The position numbers and the translations under genes were made by a program. The notes beneath the pieces are model-generated. The model worked only from the letters and a program-made list of their open reading frames with translations. It made no database searches and had not been told where the DNA came from. Below are positions 44,222 through 52,742 of a DNA stretch of 64,000 nt, in pieces; the first letter of the stretch is position 1, and every line of letters starts with the position of its first letter. The stretch is from positions 558,001 through 622,000 of the forward strand of contig NZ_JABBNT010000001.1 in assembly GCF_012926505.1 (NCBI RefSeq), in the 5' to 3' direction. The stretch is from Pacificispira spongiicola. GTDB lineage: Bacteria; Pseudomonadota; Alphaproteobacteria; UBA8366; Aestuariispiraceae.

Positions 44222-44236
44222 TTAGTGAAAACCTAA
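44222..44236. promoter_or_regulatory. LysR-type operator site 5 (TTAG-N7-CTAA)
   Basis: TTAG-TGAAAAC-CTAA with another CTAA five bases after the first, about 80 nt upstream of the GMC oxidoreductase start. Confidence 0.55.
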
Positions 44237-44322
44237 CCTAACGACGGTCACGGCCTGTCGACGCAATCGTCAATTGGTGCCGCTGGCGGGGCCGTCGCTT
44301 GCCGTTGATTTTATTGCCATGA

Positions 44323-45027
44323 TCAAACGGCGCTGTAACCGCCATCCACGGGAATAACCGTTCCGGTCACAAATCCCGCATCCGGTGACAATAGGAGGGA
44401 GATTGCACGGCCGACATCTTCGGGATCGCCCCATCGTCCCATCGGGGTGCGCGACAATACCGTGTCGTTCCGAACCGGGTCGTCTTTGAGAACCTGTGTC
44501 AGGTCGGTGTGGATCCATCCAGGCGCAACGGCGTTCACACGAATACCGTCCTTTGCCCAATGGGCCGCCAATGCTTTCGTCAACTGCCCGACACCGCCTT
44601 TCGACGCGGTATAGGCCGGAACCAAAGGCCCACCGAAAAACGTCAACATGGACGCGACATTGACGATGGCCCCGCCGGACTCCGCCAAGAGGTCATGGCA
44701 GGCCGTACACATCCGCATCGTGCCGGTCAGGTTGACGGCAATCACTTGTTCGAAGGCATCGATGTCGTATTCCTGACCGCGTTTGGTGATCCCGGCGCAG
44801 TTGATCAGCGCGTCCAGACGATCGATCTCGGCGACAAGCGCCGCCACGCCCGCGCCGTCGGTCACGTCCAGGATACGGTTCGTCAAATAGTCGGCGTCCC
44901 GCGCTTTCGAAACGTGATCCGGGTTGACGCCGGTCGCGGTCACCCGCCAGCCTTGGGACAGCAGGACATCGACGACCCCGCGCCCGATCCCCCGCGTCCC
45001 GCCGGTAACAAGGGCATGTTTCATCAT
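44323..45027 (-). CDS. SDR family oxidoreductase
   Basis: A 234-residue classical SDR: TGGTRGIGRGVVDVL, NCAG, the YTASK active site and a C-terminal TGTVIPVDGGYSAV. It is downstream of a 2-keto-3-deoxygluconate kinase and KDPG aldolase, so it probably oxidises or reduces a sugar acid or aldose. ATG 45027 overlaps the kinase stop (ATGA). Confidence 0.88.
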   Translation of the reverse strand: MMKHALVTGGTRGIGRGVVDVLLSQGWRVTATGVNPDHVSKARDADYLTNRILDVTDGAGVAALVAEIDRLDALINCAGITKRGQEYDIDAFEQVIAVNLTGTMRMCTACHDLLAESGGAIVNVASMLTFFGGPLVPAYTASKGGVGQLTKALAAHWAKDGIRVNAVAPGWIHTDLTQVLKDDPVRNDTVLSRTPMGRWGDPEDVGRAISLLLSPDAGFVTGTVIPVDGGYSAV

Positions 45028-45944
45028 TTATTGCGCTCCTCCAGAAATCTATCGACGGCCGATCGCGTCGGCATCGGTGCCACGGCACCATAGCCCAAGG
45101 TCGACAGAGCTGCCGCCGCATTGGCGTAGCGCCCGGCGGCAAACGGGTCATCGGTCCTCAACAATTCGCCTAGAAACGCGCCGTCGAACGTATCGCCGGC
45201 CCCCGTTGCGTCCACCGCCTTCACCGGGAAGGCCGCGATACGCTCCCGTCGATCCGATGTCGCGACCAATGTCCCGTCCGACCCGAGGGTCAGGGCCACG
45301 ACCTTGGCACCGAGCGTCAGATAAAAGTCGACGATCGCATCCGGGTCCGACAGGCCGGTCAGGTGTTCCGCATCGTCCTTACCCGGAAGCGCGATATCCG
45401 CCATGGCCATTGCCGCATGGGTGACGGCCCGCGCCCGCGCCAACGGCCACAGTTTCAATCGAAGATTCGTATCGTAGGAAACGCGCGTTCCCGCCGCCCG
45501 CGCGATATCGATCGCCGCGAAAACGGCATCCGCCGCAGTATTGGAAATCGCCTGACTGATCCCCGACACATGCAGAATTTTCGCCGCCTCGATATCCGCG
45601 ACGGGCAGATCCTGCGGCGTTACGCGGCTGGAGGCCGATCCCGCCCGCATATAGCTGAATTGATGGCCGTCCGGTCCGTGGCTGACAAAGTAGATGCCGG
45701 TATGGGCCACCGCCGACCCCGTGACAGTGGATGTATCGACGCCCTCAACCTCCCACAAGGACAGGAAACTGTCCCCGAAGGCATCCGCGCCGACATGGGC
45801 CAGCATACCCACGGACGCCCCGGACCGCGCAGCAGCAATGGCGCAGTTGGACGTATCCCCGCCATGTCCGGGCAGATAGTTGCCGTCGGATTGCTGATTG
45901 AATTCCAACATCGGTTCGCCGAAGCACAGAAGATCCACGCTCAT
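45024..45944 (-). CDS. kdgK: PfkB sugar kinase, 2-dehydro-3-deoxygluconokinase-like
   Basis: A 306-residue ribokinase-fold kinase: LCFGEPMLEFNQ start, GGDTSNCAIAAARSG and the catalytic DATGAGDTFDGAFLGEL. KdgK phosphorylates 2-keto-3-deoxygluconate to KDPG, and a KDPG aldolase gene lies directly upstream in the same operon. ATG 45944 has GGAG at a suitable distance. Confidence 0.88.
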   Translation of the reverse strand: MSVDLLCFGEPMLEFNQQSDGNYLPGHGGDTSNCAIAAARSGASVGMLAHVGADAFGDSFLSLWEVEGVDTSTVTGSAVAHTGIYFVSHGPDGHQFSYMRAGSASSRVTPQDLPVADIEAAKILHVSGISQAISNTAADAVFAAIDIARAAGTRVSYDTNLRLKLWPLARARAVTHAAMAMADIALPGKDDAEHLTGLSDPDAIVDFYLTLGAKVVALTLGSDGTLVATSDRRERIAAFPVKAVDATGAGDTFDGAFLGELLRTDDPFAAGRYANAAAALSTLGYGAVAPMPTRSAVDRFLEERNK

Positions 45945-46020
45945 CACCGTCTCCAAATTCCTCAAACATATCCATATGTCGCAGGCCCGCGCGGCACGAC
46001 CACGTATCTTTTATCGCTTC

Positions 46021-46659
46021 CTACTTCTTGGAAAGTCCGCGTACGCGTACATAAGCTGCCCGAACGAACTCCATTGCGGCGCCGTCGTCGCCACGTTCTA
46101 GGTCGCGCGCGGGAAACAGCTCCCCAAGCCCGACGCAGAGGACACCTGCATCCAAATAATCCTGCATATCGTCCAGACCGATTCCGCCCGTGGGCATCAA
46201 CGGAATGTCGGGGAAAACCGCTTTGACGGCCTTTACGAAACCGGGGCCGCCCGCCTGTTTTGCCGGGAACACCTTCACGACCGCTGCTCCCGCCTGCCAG
46301 CAGGCGAATACTTCCTTCGGGGTTGCCGCCCCCGGCAGATAGGGAACCGCCCGCTCTTCGCATAGGTCGGCGACATCCTCCGCCAGACAGGGTGAAACGA
46401 TGAATTCGGCCCCCGCGTCGATTGCCGCATTCGCCTGGGCCACGGTCATAACGGTCCCCGCGCCGAAACATGCCTCTGGCTGCCGATCCCGCAGCGATGC
46501 GATGAGGTTCGCCGCTTCGGGGACGGTGAAGGTCACTTCTACGACCGGAAACCCGTTCTCTGCGAGAATTGAGGCCCCCCGCGCCGCAACCGATGCGTCC
46601 GCATGACGGACGACAGGGATGGCGCGTGCCTCCGATAGTTTGGAAAGAATATCCGTCAT
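46021..46659 (-). CDS. eda: KDPG/KHG aldolase
   Basis: A 212-residue class I aldolase with PVVRHADASVAARGA, the GAGTVMT loop, FIVSPCLAEDV and the Schiff-base lysine in VVKVFPAKQAGG. It splits 2-keto-3-deoxy-6-phosphogluconate to pyruvate and glyceraldehyde-3-phosphate and is the first gene of the Eda-KdgK-SDR operon. ATG 46659 gives the usual N-terminus; an ATG/GTG slightly upstream is possible. Confidence 0.9.
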   Translation of the reverse strand: MTDILSKLSEARAIPVVRHADASVAARGASILAENGFPVVEVTFTVPEAANLIASLRDRQPEACFGAGTVMTVAQANAAIDAGAEFIVSPCLAEDVADLCEERAVPYLPGAATPKEVFACWQAGAAVVKVFPAKQAGGPGFVKAVKAVFPDIPLMPTGGIGLDDMQDYLDAGVLCVGLGELFPARDLERGDDGAAMEFVRAAYVRVRGLSKK

Positions 46660-47113
46660 CACCGGTTCACCCCGCATTTTGGTTCTTCTCCAGATCGGAT
46701 GCGCTTGTGCGCCCGTCGCAGCATTGTCCGGTAGCCGCGAAATCCGACTGTTCGGAATAACAGGATGTTCAAGTGCTGACCACGGCGTTCACTCCACGAA
46801 AGGACGGATAATAGCGCTAGAGGTCAATCAGGCACTATTAAAACACGCGCCGACCGGCGTCAGGAAGTCGCCACCGTCCAGAATCGGCGGTGCGACGTGG
46901 CGGCACCGGATCGGGCCTGGGTGACCGATATCACCGATATTCGGACGTAGGAGGGCTTTGTCGACGATCTTGCATTGGAGGGTGTGGGCCATATGTGCTG
47001 ACGGGGAACACAAAATCCTTGGAAATATCACACGGGCTGGAACGACAAAGGTCCGGCTCTTGCCGGACCTTTGCCAAACTTGATTACCGGGGCCTGATCC
47101 GGCCCCGCGGATC
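46660..47113. other. Gene-poor region between eda and the Liv-type operon
   Basis: About 450 nt. It must contain the promoter of the eda operon and it holds the terminator of the Liv-type operon (47047-47072). Around 46840-46990 the minus strand reads like a degenerate end of a transposase-linked segment, but no intact frame or terminal repeats were found. Confidence 0.4.
47047..47072 (-). terminator. Terminator of the Liv-type ABC operon
   Basis: A perfect 11-bp stem AAAGGTCCGGC / GCCGGACCTTT with a four-base loop, about 40 nt after the binding-protein stop. The minus strand continues TTTGTCGTT, a modest U-rich tail. Confidence 0.75.
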
Positions 47114-48328
47114 TTATTCGAAAGCGCTGGCCGGGAAGAATTTCTCATCTACCCAGGCGCCGTCGACAGCCTTCATGATCTGATAGGCACCGGCCGGCGT
47201 ACCGCTCTTGTCGAGCGTCAGCGGACCGGAGGCCCCTTCGTAATCGATGTCCTTGCCGTCGGCGAGCGCCGCCTTGCCGTCGGCGAAGGAAGAGACTTTC
47301 TCGCCGCCTTCCGTGACATCGCGGATCATGGAATTGACCGCAGCCCCGGTGCAGCCGTCGGACGCTTCCAGCGCCAGCGCGACCAGCATCGCCATGTCAT
47401 AGGAGTTGGCCGCGAACGGACCCGGCTCGGCACCGGTTTCCGCCTTGTGGAAGGCTTCGAACGCCTTGTATTCCGGCAGGGATTTGTCCGCCTGAGCGAC
47501 TTCGACATAGGCCTTGTCGTTCAGGATGCGCGGATCCAGCGCGTCGAAGACTTCCGGCACCGCGAGGTCCGCCGTCAGCAGCCATTCGCCGCCATAGCCG
47601 CCGGCCGCCGCTTCCTTGAGAACCGTCACACCGGATTCCTGCCCCCCCGCGAGATAGATCGCGTCCGGCTCATTCGCGAGGACCGAGATCAACTCGGCCT
47701 GATAGGACGGCTGGCCCGGATTGTAGATCACGTAATCCGTCAGTTCGATACCGGCATCCTTCAGACGTTCCTGGGCGACCTGGGCCGGGGAGATCGTGGA
47801 TTCCTCATTCTGCACCAGGAAGGCGACCTTCTTGTAGCCCTTTTCCTTGAGCCAGAGACCCGAGGCCTCCCCGTCACCCAGATCCGAGGACACTGTGCGA
47901 TAGATGTAGTCGCCGCCGATTTCGTTCAGCGTGATCGTCCCGGCATAAGGCGACATCACCACTGTTTCTTTACGCTTGGCCAGATCGACCAGCGCGACCA
48001 TGGCACCCGACGTCGGACCGAGGAGGGCAACCGCGCCTTCCGTATCGATCATCTTGGTCGCCTCGCGAATGGCCTGCTCCGCACTGCCGGCCGTATCCGC
48101 GACGACGGTACGGAGCATGCCGCATTTGGTGCCGCCCGCTTCGTTGATCTGTTTGACACCGAGCTCGACCGAGCCGGCGACGATTTTACCGAATTCACCC
48201 AGTTCGCCCGTCAGGGGAACAAGCACGCCGACCGTGACGTCATCGGCCTGCGCGACGGCAGGTACGGCAACGGACGCGATCGTGGCGAGAGCCGTGAAAC
48301 CGCTGAGAACTTTCTTCATGCCACCCAT
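47114..48328 (-). CDS. Liv-type ABC substrate-binding protein
   Basis: A 404-residue periplasmic binding protein with signal peptide (LSGFTALATIASVAVPAVAQA) and LivJ-family start DDVTVGVLVPLTGELGEFGK, then GPTSGAMVALVDLAKRKE. GGAGG precedes ATG 48328. Such proteins often bind aromatic acids rather than leucine when located in degradation clusters; beside a picolinate-type pathway, a pyridine carboxylate is the likely ligand (inference). Confidence 0.9.
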   Translation of the reverse strand: MGGMKKVLSGFTALATIASVAVPAVAQADDVTVGVLVPLTGELGEFGKIVAGSVELGVKQINEAGGTKCGMLRTVVADTAGSAEQAIREATKMIDTEGAVALLGPTSGAMVALVDLAKRKETVVMSPYAGTITLNEIGGDYIYRTVSSDLGDGEASGLWLKEKGYKKVAFLVQNEESTISPAQVAQERLKDAGIELTDYVIYNPGQPSYQAELISVLANEPDAIYLAGGQESGVTVLKEAAAGGYGGEWLLTADLAVPEVFDALDPRILNDKAYVEVAQADKSLPEYKAFEAFHKAETGAEPGPFAANSYDMAMLVALALEASDGCTGAAVNSMIRDVTEGGEKVSSFADGKAALADGKDIDYEGASGPLTLDKSGTPAGAYQIMKAVDGAWVDEKFFPASAFE

Positions 48329-48375
48329 AGAAACCTCCAAGTTTTCTGTTCGCTCTGTTTTGCAATTATTTGCGG

Positions 48376-49080
48376 TCAATGCGCCTGAAGGAGCATTTCC
48401 TCCAACCGGCCCGGCACGAGGAGGTCCTCGCTGGGCAGGGTTTCACGGTTGCAGCCTGCATCGAGCATCCAGGTGGTCCGCGATATTTTCAGGATTTTTT
48501 CCGGGTCCTGTTCCACGACCCAGATGACGCTCACGCCATCCTGGGCGAGTTCCCAGACCCATTCGATGATCCGATCGACAAAGATCGGCGCGAGTCCCGC
48601 CGTCGGTTCATCAAGGATCAGCATTTGCGGATTGCCGACCAATGCATTGGCGATCGCGAGCGTCTGACGCTCCCCGCCGGACAGGGTGGATGCCTGCTGA
48701 TTGGACCGTTCCTTCAGGATCGGGAACCGTGCATAGGTATCCTCAATCCGCGCCTGCGTATTGCTGAAGCTGAGTGCCGACGCCAACAGATTGTCGCGCA
48801 CGGTCATCTCGCCAAATGTGTTGTTGCCCTGTGGGACGTAGCCGACACCGGCCATCGTCGTGTGCAGGGCGTTGAAGGATGCGATCGACTGCCCGTTCAG
48901 CAATATATCGCCCTTACCCACGGGCAGATGCCCGGCGATGGTTTTCATCAGCGTGCTCTTGCCGGCGCCGTTCGCGCCCAGGACACAGGTGATCTCACCC
49001 GGCTCCGCCACGAAATCGACGCCGTGGAGGATGGTGACTTTTCCGTAGCCGCTGTGCAGGCCGTTCACTTCAAGCTTCAT
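48376..49080 (-). CDS. Liv-type ABC ATP-binding protein (LivF-like)
   Basis: A 234-residue ATPase with Walker A GANGAGKST, signature LSGGERQTLAIANAL and Walker B MLILDEP. The usual final glutamate and H-loop region reads VIWVVEQD, so the H-loop His is replaced by Gln as commonly seen in LivF. ATG 49080 has GGGAG upstream and overlaps livG by 11 nt. Confidence 0.9.
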   Translation of the reverse strand: MKLEVNGLHSGYGKVTILHGVDFVAEPGEITCVLGANGAGKSTLMKTIAGHLPVGKGDILLNGQSIASFNALHTTMAGVGYVPQGNNTFGEMTVRDNLLASALSFSNTQARIEDTYARFPILKERSNQQASTLSGGERQTLAIANALVGNPQMLILDEPTAGLAPIFVDRIIEWVWELAQDGVSVIWVVEQDPEKILKISRTTWMLDAGCNRETLPSEDLLVPGRLEEMLLQAH

Positions 49081-49843
49081 GGTCAGCTCCCAGATAGGCT
49101 GCAACGACATCCGGATTGCGTCGGATTTCATCCGGCGCCCCTTCCGCGAGAAGGGCACCGTTCTGAAGCACGACGACCCGATCCGCGAGATTGAGCAGGA
49201 AGGCCAGGTTATGCTCGACGACGATCAACGTCGTGCCGGCGGCATGCAGATCCGCCAACAGCGAGGCGAGTTTCTGCTGAAGCGTCGGATCGACACCGGC
49301 CGTCGGCTCATCCAGGAGGAACACTTTCGGCTCGCGAACGAGCTGACGGGCGACTTCCAGCATGCGCAACTCGCCGCCGGAAAGATTGCCGACCTCGTCG
49401 TCCTCGTGACCGTGCAACCCGACCTTCGCCAGGGCCGCCTGTGCCTTCTCGCGTAATTCACCGTCGGACTGCCGCCAGTTGCCGAGCATCGCAGAGAACG
49501 GTCCCTCATTGGTGTGGCTTACCCCGACCATGACGTTTTCGAGAACCGTCAAAGAGGGGAAGGCGCGCGGCGTCTGGAACGTCCGCGCAAGACCGAGGCC
49601 GGCGATATCCGACGCCTTACAGTCGGAGAGATCCTTGTCTTCCAGAACCACCCGGCCTTCGCTGGGTTTGAGCACGCCGGAAACCAGATTGAAGGTCGTC
49701 GATTTGCCGGCACCATTCGGACCGATCAGGCCGAGAAAGCCGCCACGGGGAACATTGAAGGTGAGCCCGTCCGGGCCGCCCACCGCGCGAAAGCCGCCAA
49801 AATTCTTTATGACGCCTTCGACTTTGAGGATCGCGTCGCTCAT
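49070..49843 (-). CDS. Liv-type ABC ATP-binding protein (LivG-like)
   Basis: A 257-residue ATPase with Walker A GPNGAGKST, LSGGELRMLEVARQL and VFLLDEPTAGVDPT. The long insert after Walker A (ARTFQTPRAFPSLTVLENVMVG) is typical of LivG. ATG 49843 overlaps the permease stop (ATGA) and has GGAGGAAA upstream. Confidence 0.9.
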   Translation of the reverse strand: MSDAILKVEGVIKNFGGFRAVGGPDGLTFNVPRGGFLGLIGPNGAGKSTTFNLVSGVLKPSEGRVVLEDKDLSDCKASDIAGLGLARTFQTPRAFPSLTVLENVMVGVSHTNEGPFSAMLGNWRQSDGELREKAQAALAKVGLHGHEDDEVGNLSGGELRMLEVARQLVREPKVFLLDEPTAGVDPTLQQKLASLLADLHAAGTTLIVVEHNLAFLLNLADRVVVLQNGALLAEGAPDEIRRNPDVVAAYLGADHEA

Positions 49844-50760
49844 GCCCCTTTCCTCCGCTTCATTTTTTCCCAGGGCTGCCAACGCAGAACGATGATGAAC
49901 AGGACACCGGTTAGGACCTCCTCAACCGAGGCGGCGATCTGTGCGGAGCGCACGCTTTCGAACGGGATCATCCGAACGAGTTCTTGGAAGAAAACCAGGG
50001 CCATAGTGCCGATGATCGCGCCGAGGATGGTTCGCTCACCGCCCAACACCAGGGCGATCCAGACAAAGAAGGTGATCTCCGCCGTGAACAGGGCCGGCGA
50101 CACCAGCGTCGTGATCATCGCGTAGAGCGCCCCGGCAAAACCGATCGGAATGGCGGAGATGACGAAAACCTGCAGCCGCGTCCGTGTCGTATCCTTGCCG
50201 ACCGCTTCGGCGGCGGTTTCATCATCCCGTGTCGCATCCACAAGCCGGCCATAAGGCGAGGCCAGCAGACGATTGAACAGCCAGGCCGTCACCAGCATCA
50301 GAACGCATGCCGCCACCGCATAGCCGATCTGCTCGTCGAGACCGAAGAAGGACAAATCCGGCCGCTCTACATTCGCGAGACCGACGCTGCCGTTTCCGAT
50401 CCGCCGCTCGTTCAGGAGGAAGGAATGCAACACCTCGGCAAAGGCGAAGGTTGTCAGGGCGAGATATTCCCCCCGCAGCCGCAGGGTCGGCCAGCCGGTG
50501 ATGAGGGCGAACAGGGTCGCCGCAACGCCGGCTGCCAGGAAACCGGCCCACCAGGGCAGGTCGAAGCCGAACGCATACTGATCCAGGCCCGATGGCGGTT
50601 CCTGTGTGAAGATCGCATAGGCATAAGCGCCGGCCGCGAAGTAGGCGACCGTGCCGAAGTTGATCATGCCACCGCGCGCATATTGAAGGTTCAGCGAAAT
50701 GGACAGGACCGAGAAAAGGGCCCCGAACATGAGAGTCGATAGGAGAAGGCTCTGTATCAT
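49840..50760 (-). CDS. Liv-type ABC permease (LivM-like)
   Basis: A 306-residue permease with several spans and the LivM segments LNLQYARGGMINFGTVAYFAAGAYAYAI and EYLALTTFAFAE. It begins at ATG 50760, sharing one base with the LivH-like stop (TGATG). It forms the channel with the LivH-like protein. Confidence 0.9.
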   Translation of the reverse strand: MIQSLLLSTLMFGALFSVLSISLNLQYARGGMINFGTVAYFAAGAYAYAIFTQEPPSGLDQYAFGFDLPWWAGFLAAGVAATLFALITGWPTLRLRGEYLALTTFAFAEVLHSFLLNERRIGNGSVGLANVERPDLSFFGLDEQIGYAVAACVLMLVTAWLFNRLLASPYGRLVDATRDDETAAEAVGKDTTRTRLQVFVISAIPIGFAGALYAMITTLVSPALFTAEITFFVWIALVLGGERTILGAIIGTMALVFFQELVRMIPFESVRSAQIAASVEEVLTGVLFIIVLRWQPWEKMKRRKGA

Positions 50761-51623
50761 CACGAAGACTTGCTCCCTGCCAGGCCCTGCGGGCGCACGA
50801 GAAGAACCAGGATCACCACCGCGAATGCAATGAGCGGGCGGTAGCCGGCTGGGATCCAAAAGACCGACACATCCATCGCGATCCCGACGATCAGTCCGGA
50901 CAGGATCACCGCATAGAGGGATCCGAGCCCGGCCAGAATGGCGACGGCGAGGATCTGCAGGATCTGATGGAAGGCGATATCCGTGGACAGGGTCGCGATC
51001 ACCGACAGCATGACGCCGGCGAGCCCGGCCAGCCCGGAGGAAATTAGCCAGGTCGCACGCGACGTCTTCTGAACGTCGATCCCACGGGACGCTGCCAGTT
51101 CCGGGTTCACGGAGATGGCGCGAATGGCCAGACCGGTTTTCGTCTTGTTCAGGAACAGCGCCAGAGACCCGCTTGCCACGATCGCGAGCGCGACCACGAG
51201 AAGCTGGTAATCCGTGATGCGCAGGCCCCAGAAGCGGTAGGACGTGGCCAGGGGAATATCCAGTGTGCGAATGCCTGTGCCGATAACGGCATCGATCACC
51301 CCACCGATGGCATAGGAAACACCGACAGACGTGATCAGCAGGACCGCCGGACCGAAGCGTCGGATCGGATCATAGACGATCCGTCCAATGGCCAGACCCA
51401 GGAATGCGGTGACAATGATCCCGACCGCCGCGGATGGCAGGATATGCCACCCTGCCAGCTTGTTCAGTCCCCAGGTCGTGAAGGCCGACACGCCCAGCAG
51501 TTCCGCATGCGCGATGTTCAGAAACCCTTCGACCCGTCGGGTGAAGGAGAAGCCGATCGTCGCCAACACCAGAAAACAGCCCGTGACAATTCCGGTCAGC
51601 AAGAATTGTAGAAACAAAGTCAT
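50760..51623 (-). CDS. Liv-type ABC permease (LivH-like)
   Basis: A 287-residue permease with GFSFTRRVEGFLNIAHAELLGVSAF, the LivH hallmark. It is the first gene of the leftward operon livH-livM-livG-livF-binding protein. ATG 51623 has GGGAG 8 nt upstream. Two MarR-type operator copies lie at 51755-51790, about 130-165 nt upstream of the ATG. Confidence 0.9.
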   Translation of the reverse strand: MTLFLQFLLTGIVTGCFLVLATIGFSFTRRVEGFLNIAHAELLGVSAFTTWGLNKLAGWHILPSAAVGIIVTAFLGLAIGRIVYDPIRRFGPAVLLITSVGVSYAIGGVIDAVIGTGIRTLDIPLATSYRFWGLRITDYQLLVVALAIVASGSLALFLNKTKTGLAIRAISVNPELAASRGIDVQKTSRATWLISSGLAGLAGVMLSVIATLSTDIAFHQILQILAVAILAGLGSLYAVILSGLIVGIAMDVSVFWIPAGYRPLIAFAVVILVLLVRPQGLAGSKSS

Positions 51624-51934
51624 CACGAGCGCTCCCGCCCATGACAATCGACGAGATCGGCACCGACCAAACAGTCGGGACCGCCATATGGAGACGGCCT
51701 GCCGCCTCGACATAGTCGCATATCGTCCATTTTCCCCATCCGTCTTTTTATTAAGGAGTATGCTCCCTGATCTGATACGGAGTATGCCTCGTTTTTTTAT
51801 GGAGGCAATGGGTTTTTTATTTTTTTGTCACAAAATATGGAGATCCGACCGCCGATCGCGGAAAAAACGGTCCCAATTCAGGCGCGCAACATGTCGCCGA
51901 CCGGAACCGGCATTCGAGATTTGGCGAGGGCCGC
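51624..51934. other. Regulatory gap between MarR gene and Liv-type operon
   Basis: About 310 nt with the leftward operon promoter region and two operator copies (51755-51790), plus T-rich runs at 51790-51830 that could serve as terminator tail for the MarR gene. No credible gene was found. Confidence 0.6.
51755..51790. promoter_or_regulatory. Paired MarR-type operator upstream of the Liv-type operon
   Basis: GGAGTATGCTCC (51755-51766), a dyad with one mismatched pair, and GGAGTATGCCTC (51779-51790), centre to centre 24 bp. Similar elements occur before the molybdenum hydroxylase and the decarboxylase operons. Confidence 0.6.
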
Positions 51935-52444
51935 TCACGCCATCGGCGCGCGACTGGCGTCATTATTCGCTTCGACCAGACGACGGATGAAGTCCATGAA
52001 CTGCCCCTGTTCGTCCTCGGAGAGCGGGGCCAGCAATTTCTCCTGTGCCCGTTCCATGGCCGGGCGCATGCCCCGGACGAGTTCCCGGCCTTCTTCGGTG
52101 ATGCGGACCACCTTGGCGCGCCGGTCCTGCTCGGACGGTTCGCGCGACACCAGTCCCCGCCGGACCAGACGCTTGAAAACATCCGCGCCGCTCGTGCGGT
52201 CGATCCCGACCGCCTTCGACAATGTGTGCTGGTCGAACTGATCGCCGTTATAGAGTACCGACAGCACGGCATATTGAACGGCCGTGAATTCCTTGGAGTT
52301 GCATTCCTCGGCAAACAGGCCGACATGAATTTGGTGTAGCCGCCGGATCAGATATCCCGGACGCCCCCAAAGATTGTTATATTTCGGCTGCCCCAGCGGG
52401 CTTTCGAGAACGTCATCGATTTTCGCATGACGGTTGCTGATCAT
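51935..52444 (-). CDS. MarR family regulator (PicR-like position)
   Basis: A 169-residue winged-helix regulator. The N-terminal helix (GYLIRRLHQIHVGLFAEE), recognition region (TLSKAVGIDRTSGADVFKRL) and the wing (PSEQDRRAKVVRITEEG) are complete. ATG 52444 has GGAGG upstream. It diverges from the molybdenum hydroxylase operon. MarR proteins in pyridine-carboxylate clusters usually repress and are released by a pathway intermediate; that role is inferred here. Confidence 0.9.
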   Translation of the reverse strand: MISNRHAKIDDVLESPLGQPKYNNLWGRPGYLIRRLHQIHVGLFAEECNSKEFTAVQYAVLSVLYNGDQFDQHTLSKAVGIDRTSGADVFKRLVRRGLVSREPSEQDRRAKVVRITEEGRELVRGMRPAMERAQEKLLAPLSEDEQGQFMDFIRRLVEANNDASRAPMA

Positions 52445-52468
52445 GACCTTCCTCCACACAAACCCTAT

Positions 52469-52493
52469 CGGCTTTTATAAACGGAATAAGCCG
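52469..52493. promoter_or_regulatory. Inverted repeat upstream of the MarR gene
   Basis: CGGCTT at 52469-52474 and AAGCCG at 52488-52493 around an AT-rich centre, in the 298-nt gap between the divergent MarR and molybdenum hydroxylase genes. It could be a regulator site or part of the promoter; it differs from the GGAGTA motif. Confidence 0.4.
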
Positions 52494-52543
52494 TACACGA
52501 GTAGTTTCATCTATTCGATGGCCTGTTGCCACACAACAAATGC

Positions 52544-52555
52544 GATGTATACTCC
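52544..52555. promoter_or_regulatory. MarR-type operator upstream of the molybdenum hydroxylase operon
   Basis: GATGTATACTCC: the right half TATACTCC matches the motif of the other two loci exactly, the left half with two mismatches. It lies about 190 nt before the large-subunit start and 100 nt from the MarR start. Confidence 0.5.
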
Positions 52556-52742
52556 CCTTTATCGGCGAGCAAGATAACACCTCGATTCAATAAGGGAAAC
52601 ATCGTGTCGCCGTCGGGGATAGAGAGAAGCAAGAACACTAGTTCTTTCATATGCATAGCGGACAAACACCCAACACCCCAAAGGATCGGGAGACGGGCTG
52701 TCGTCATGCTGTGCCGAAGAAACAGGGTATGGAGACTGGCAA

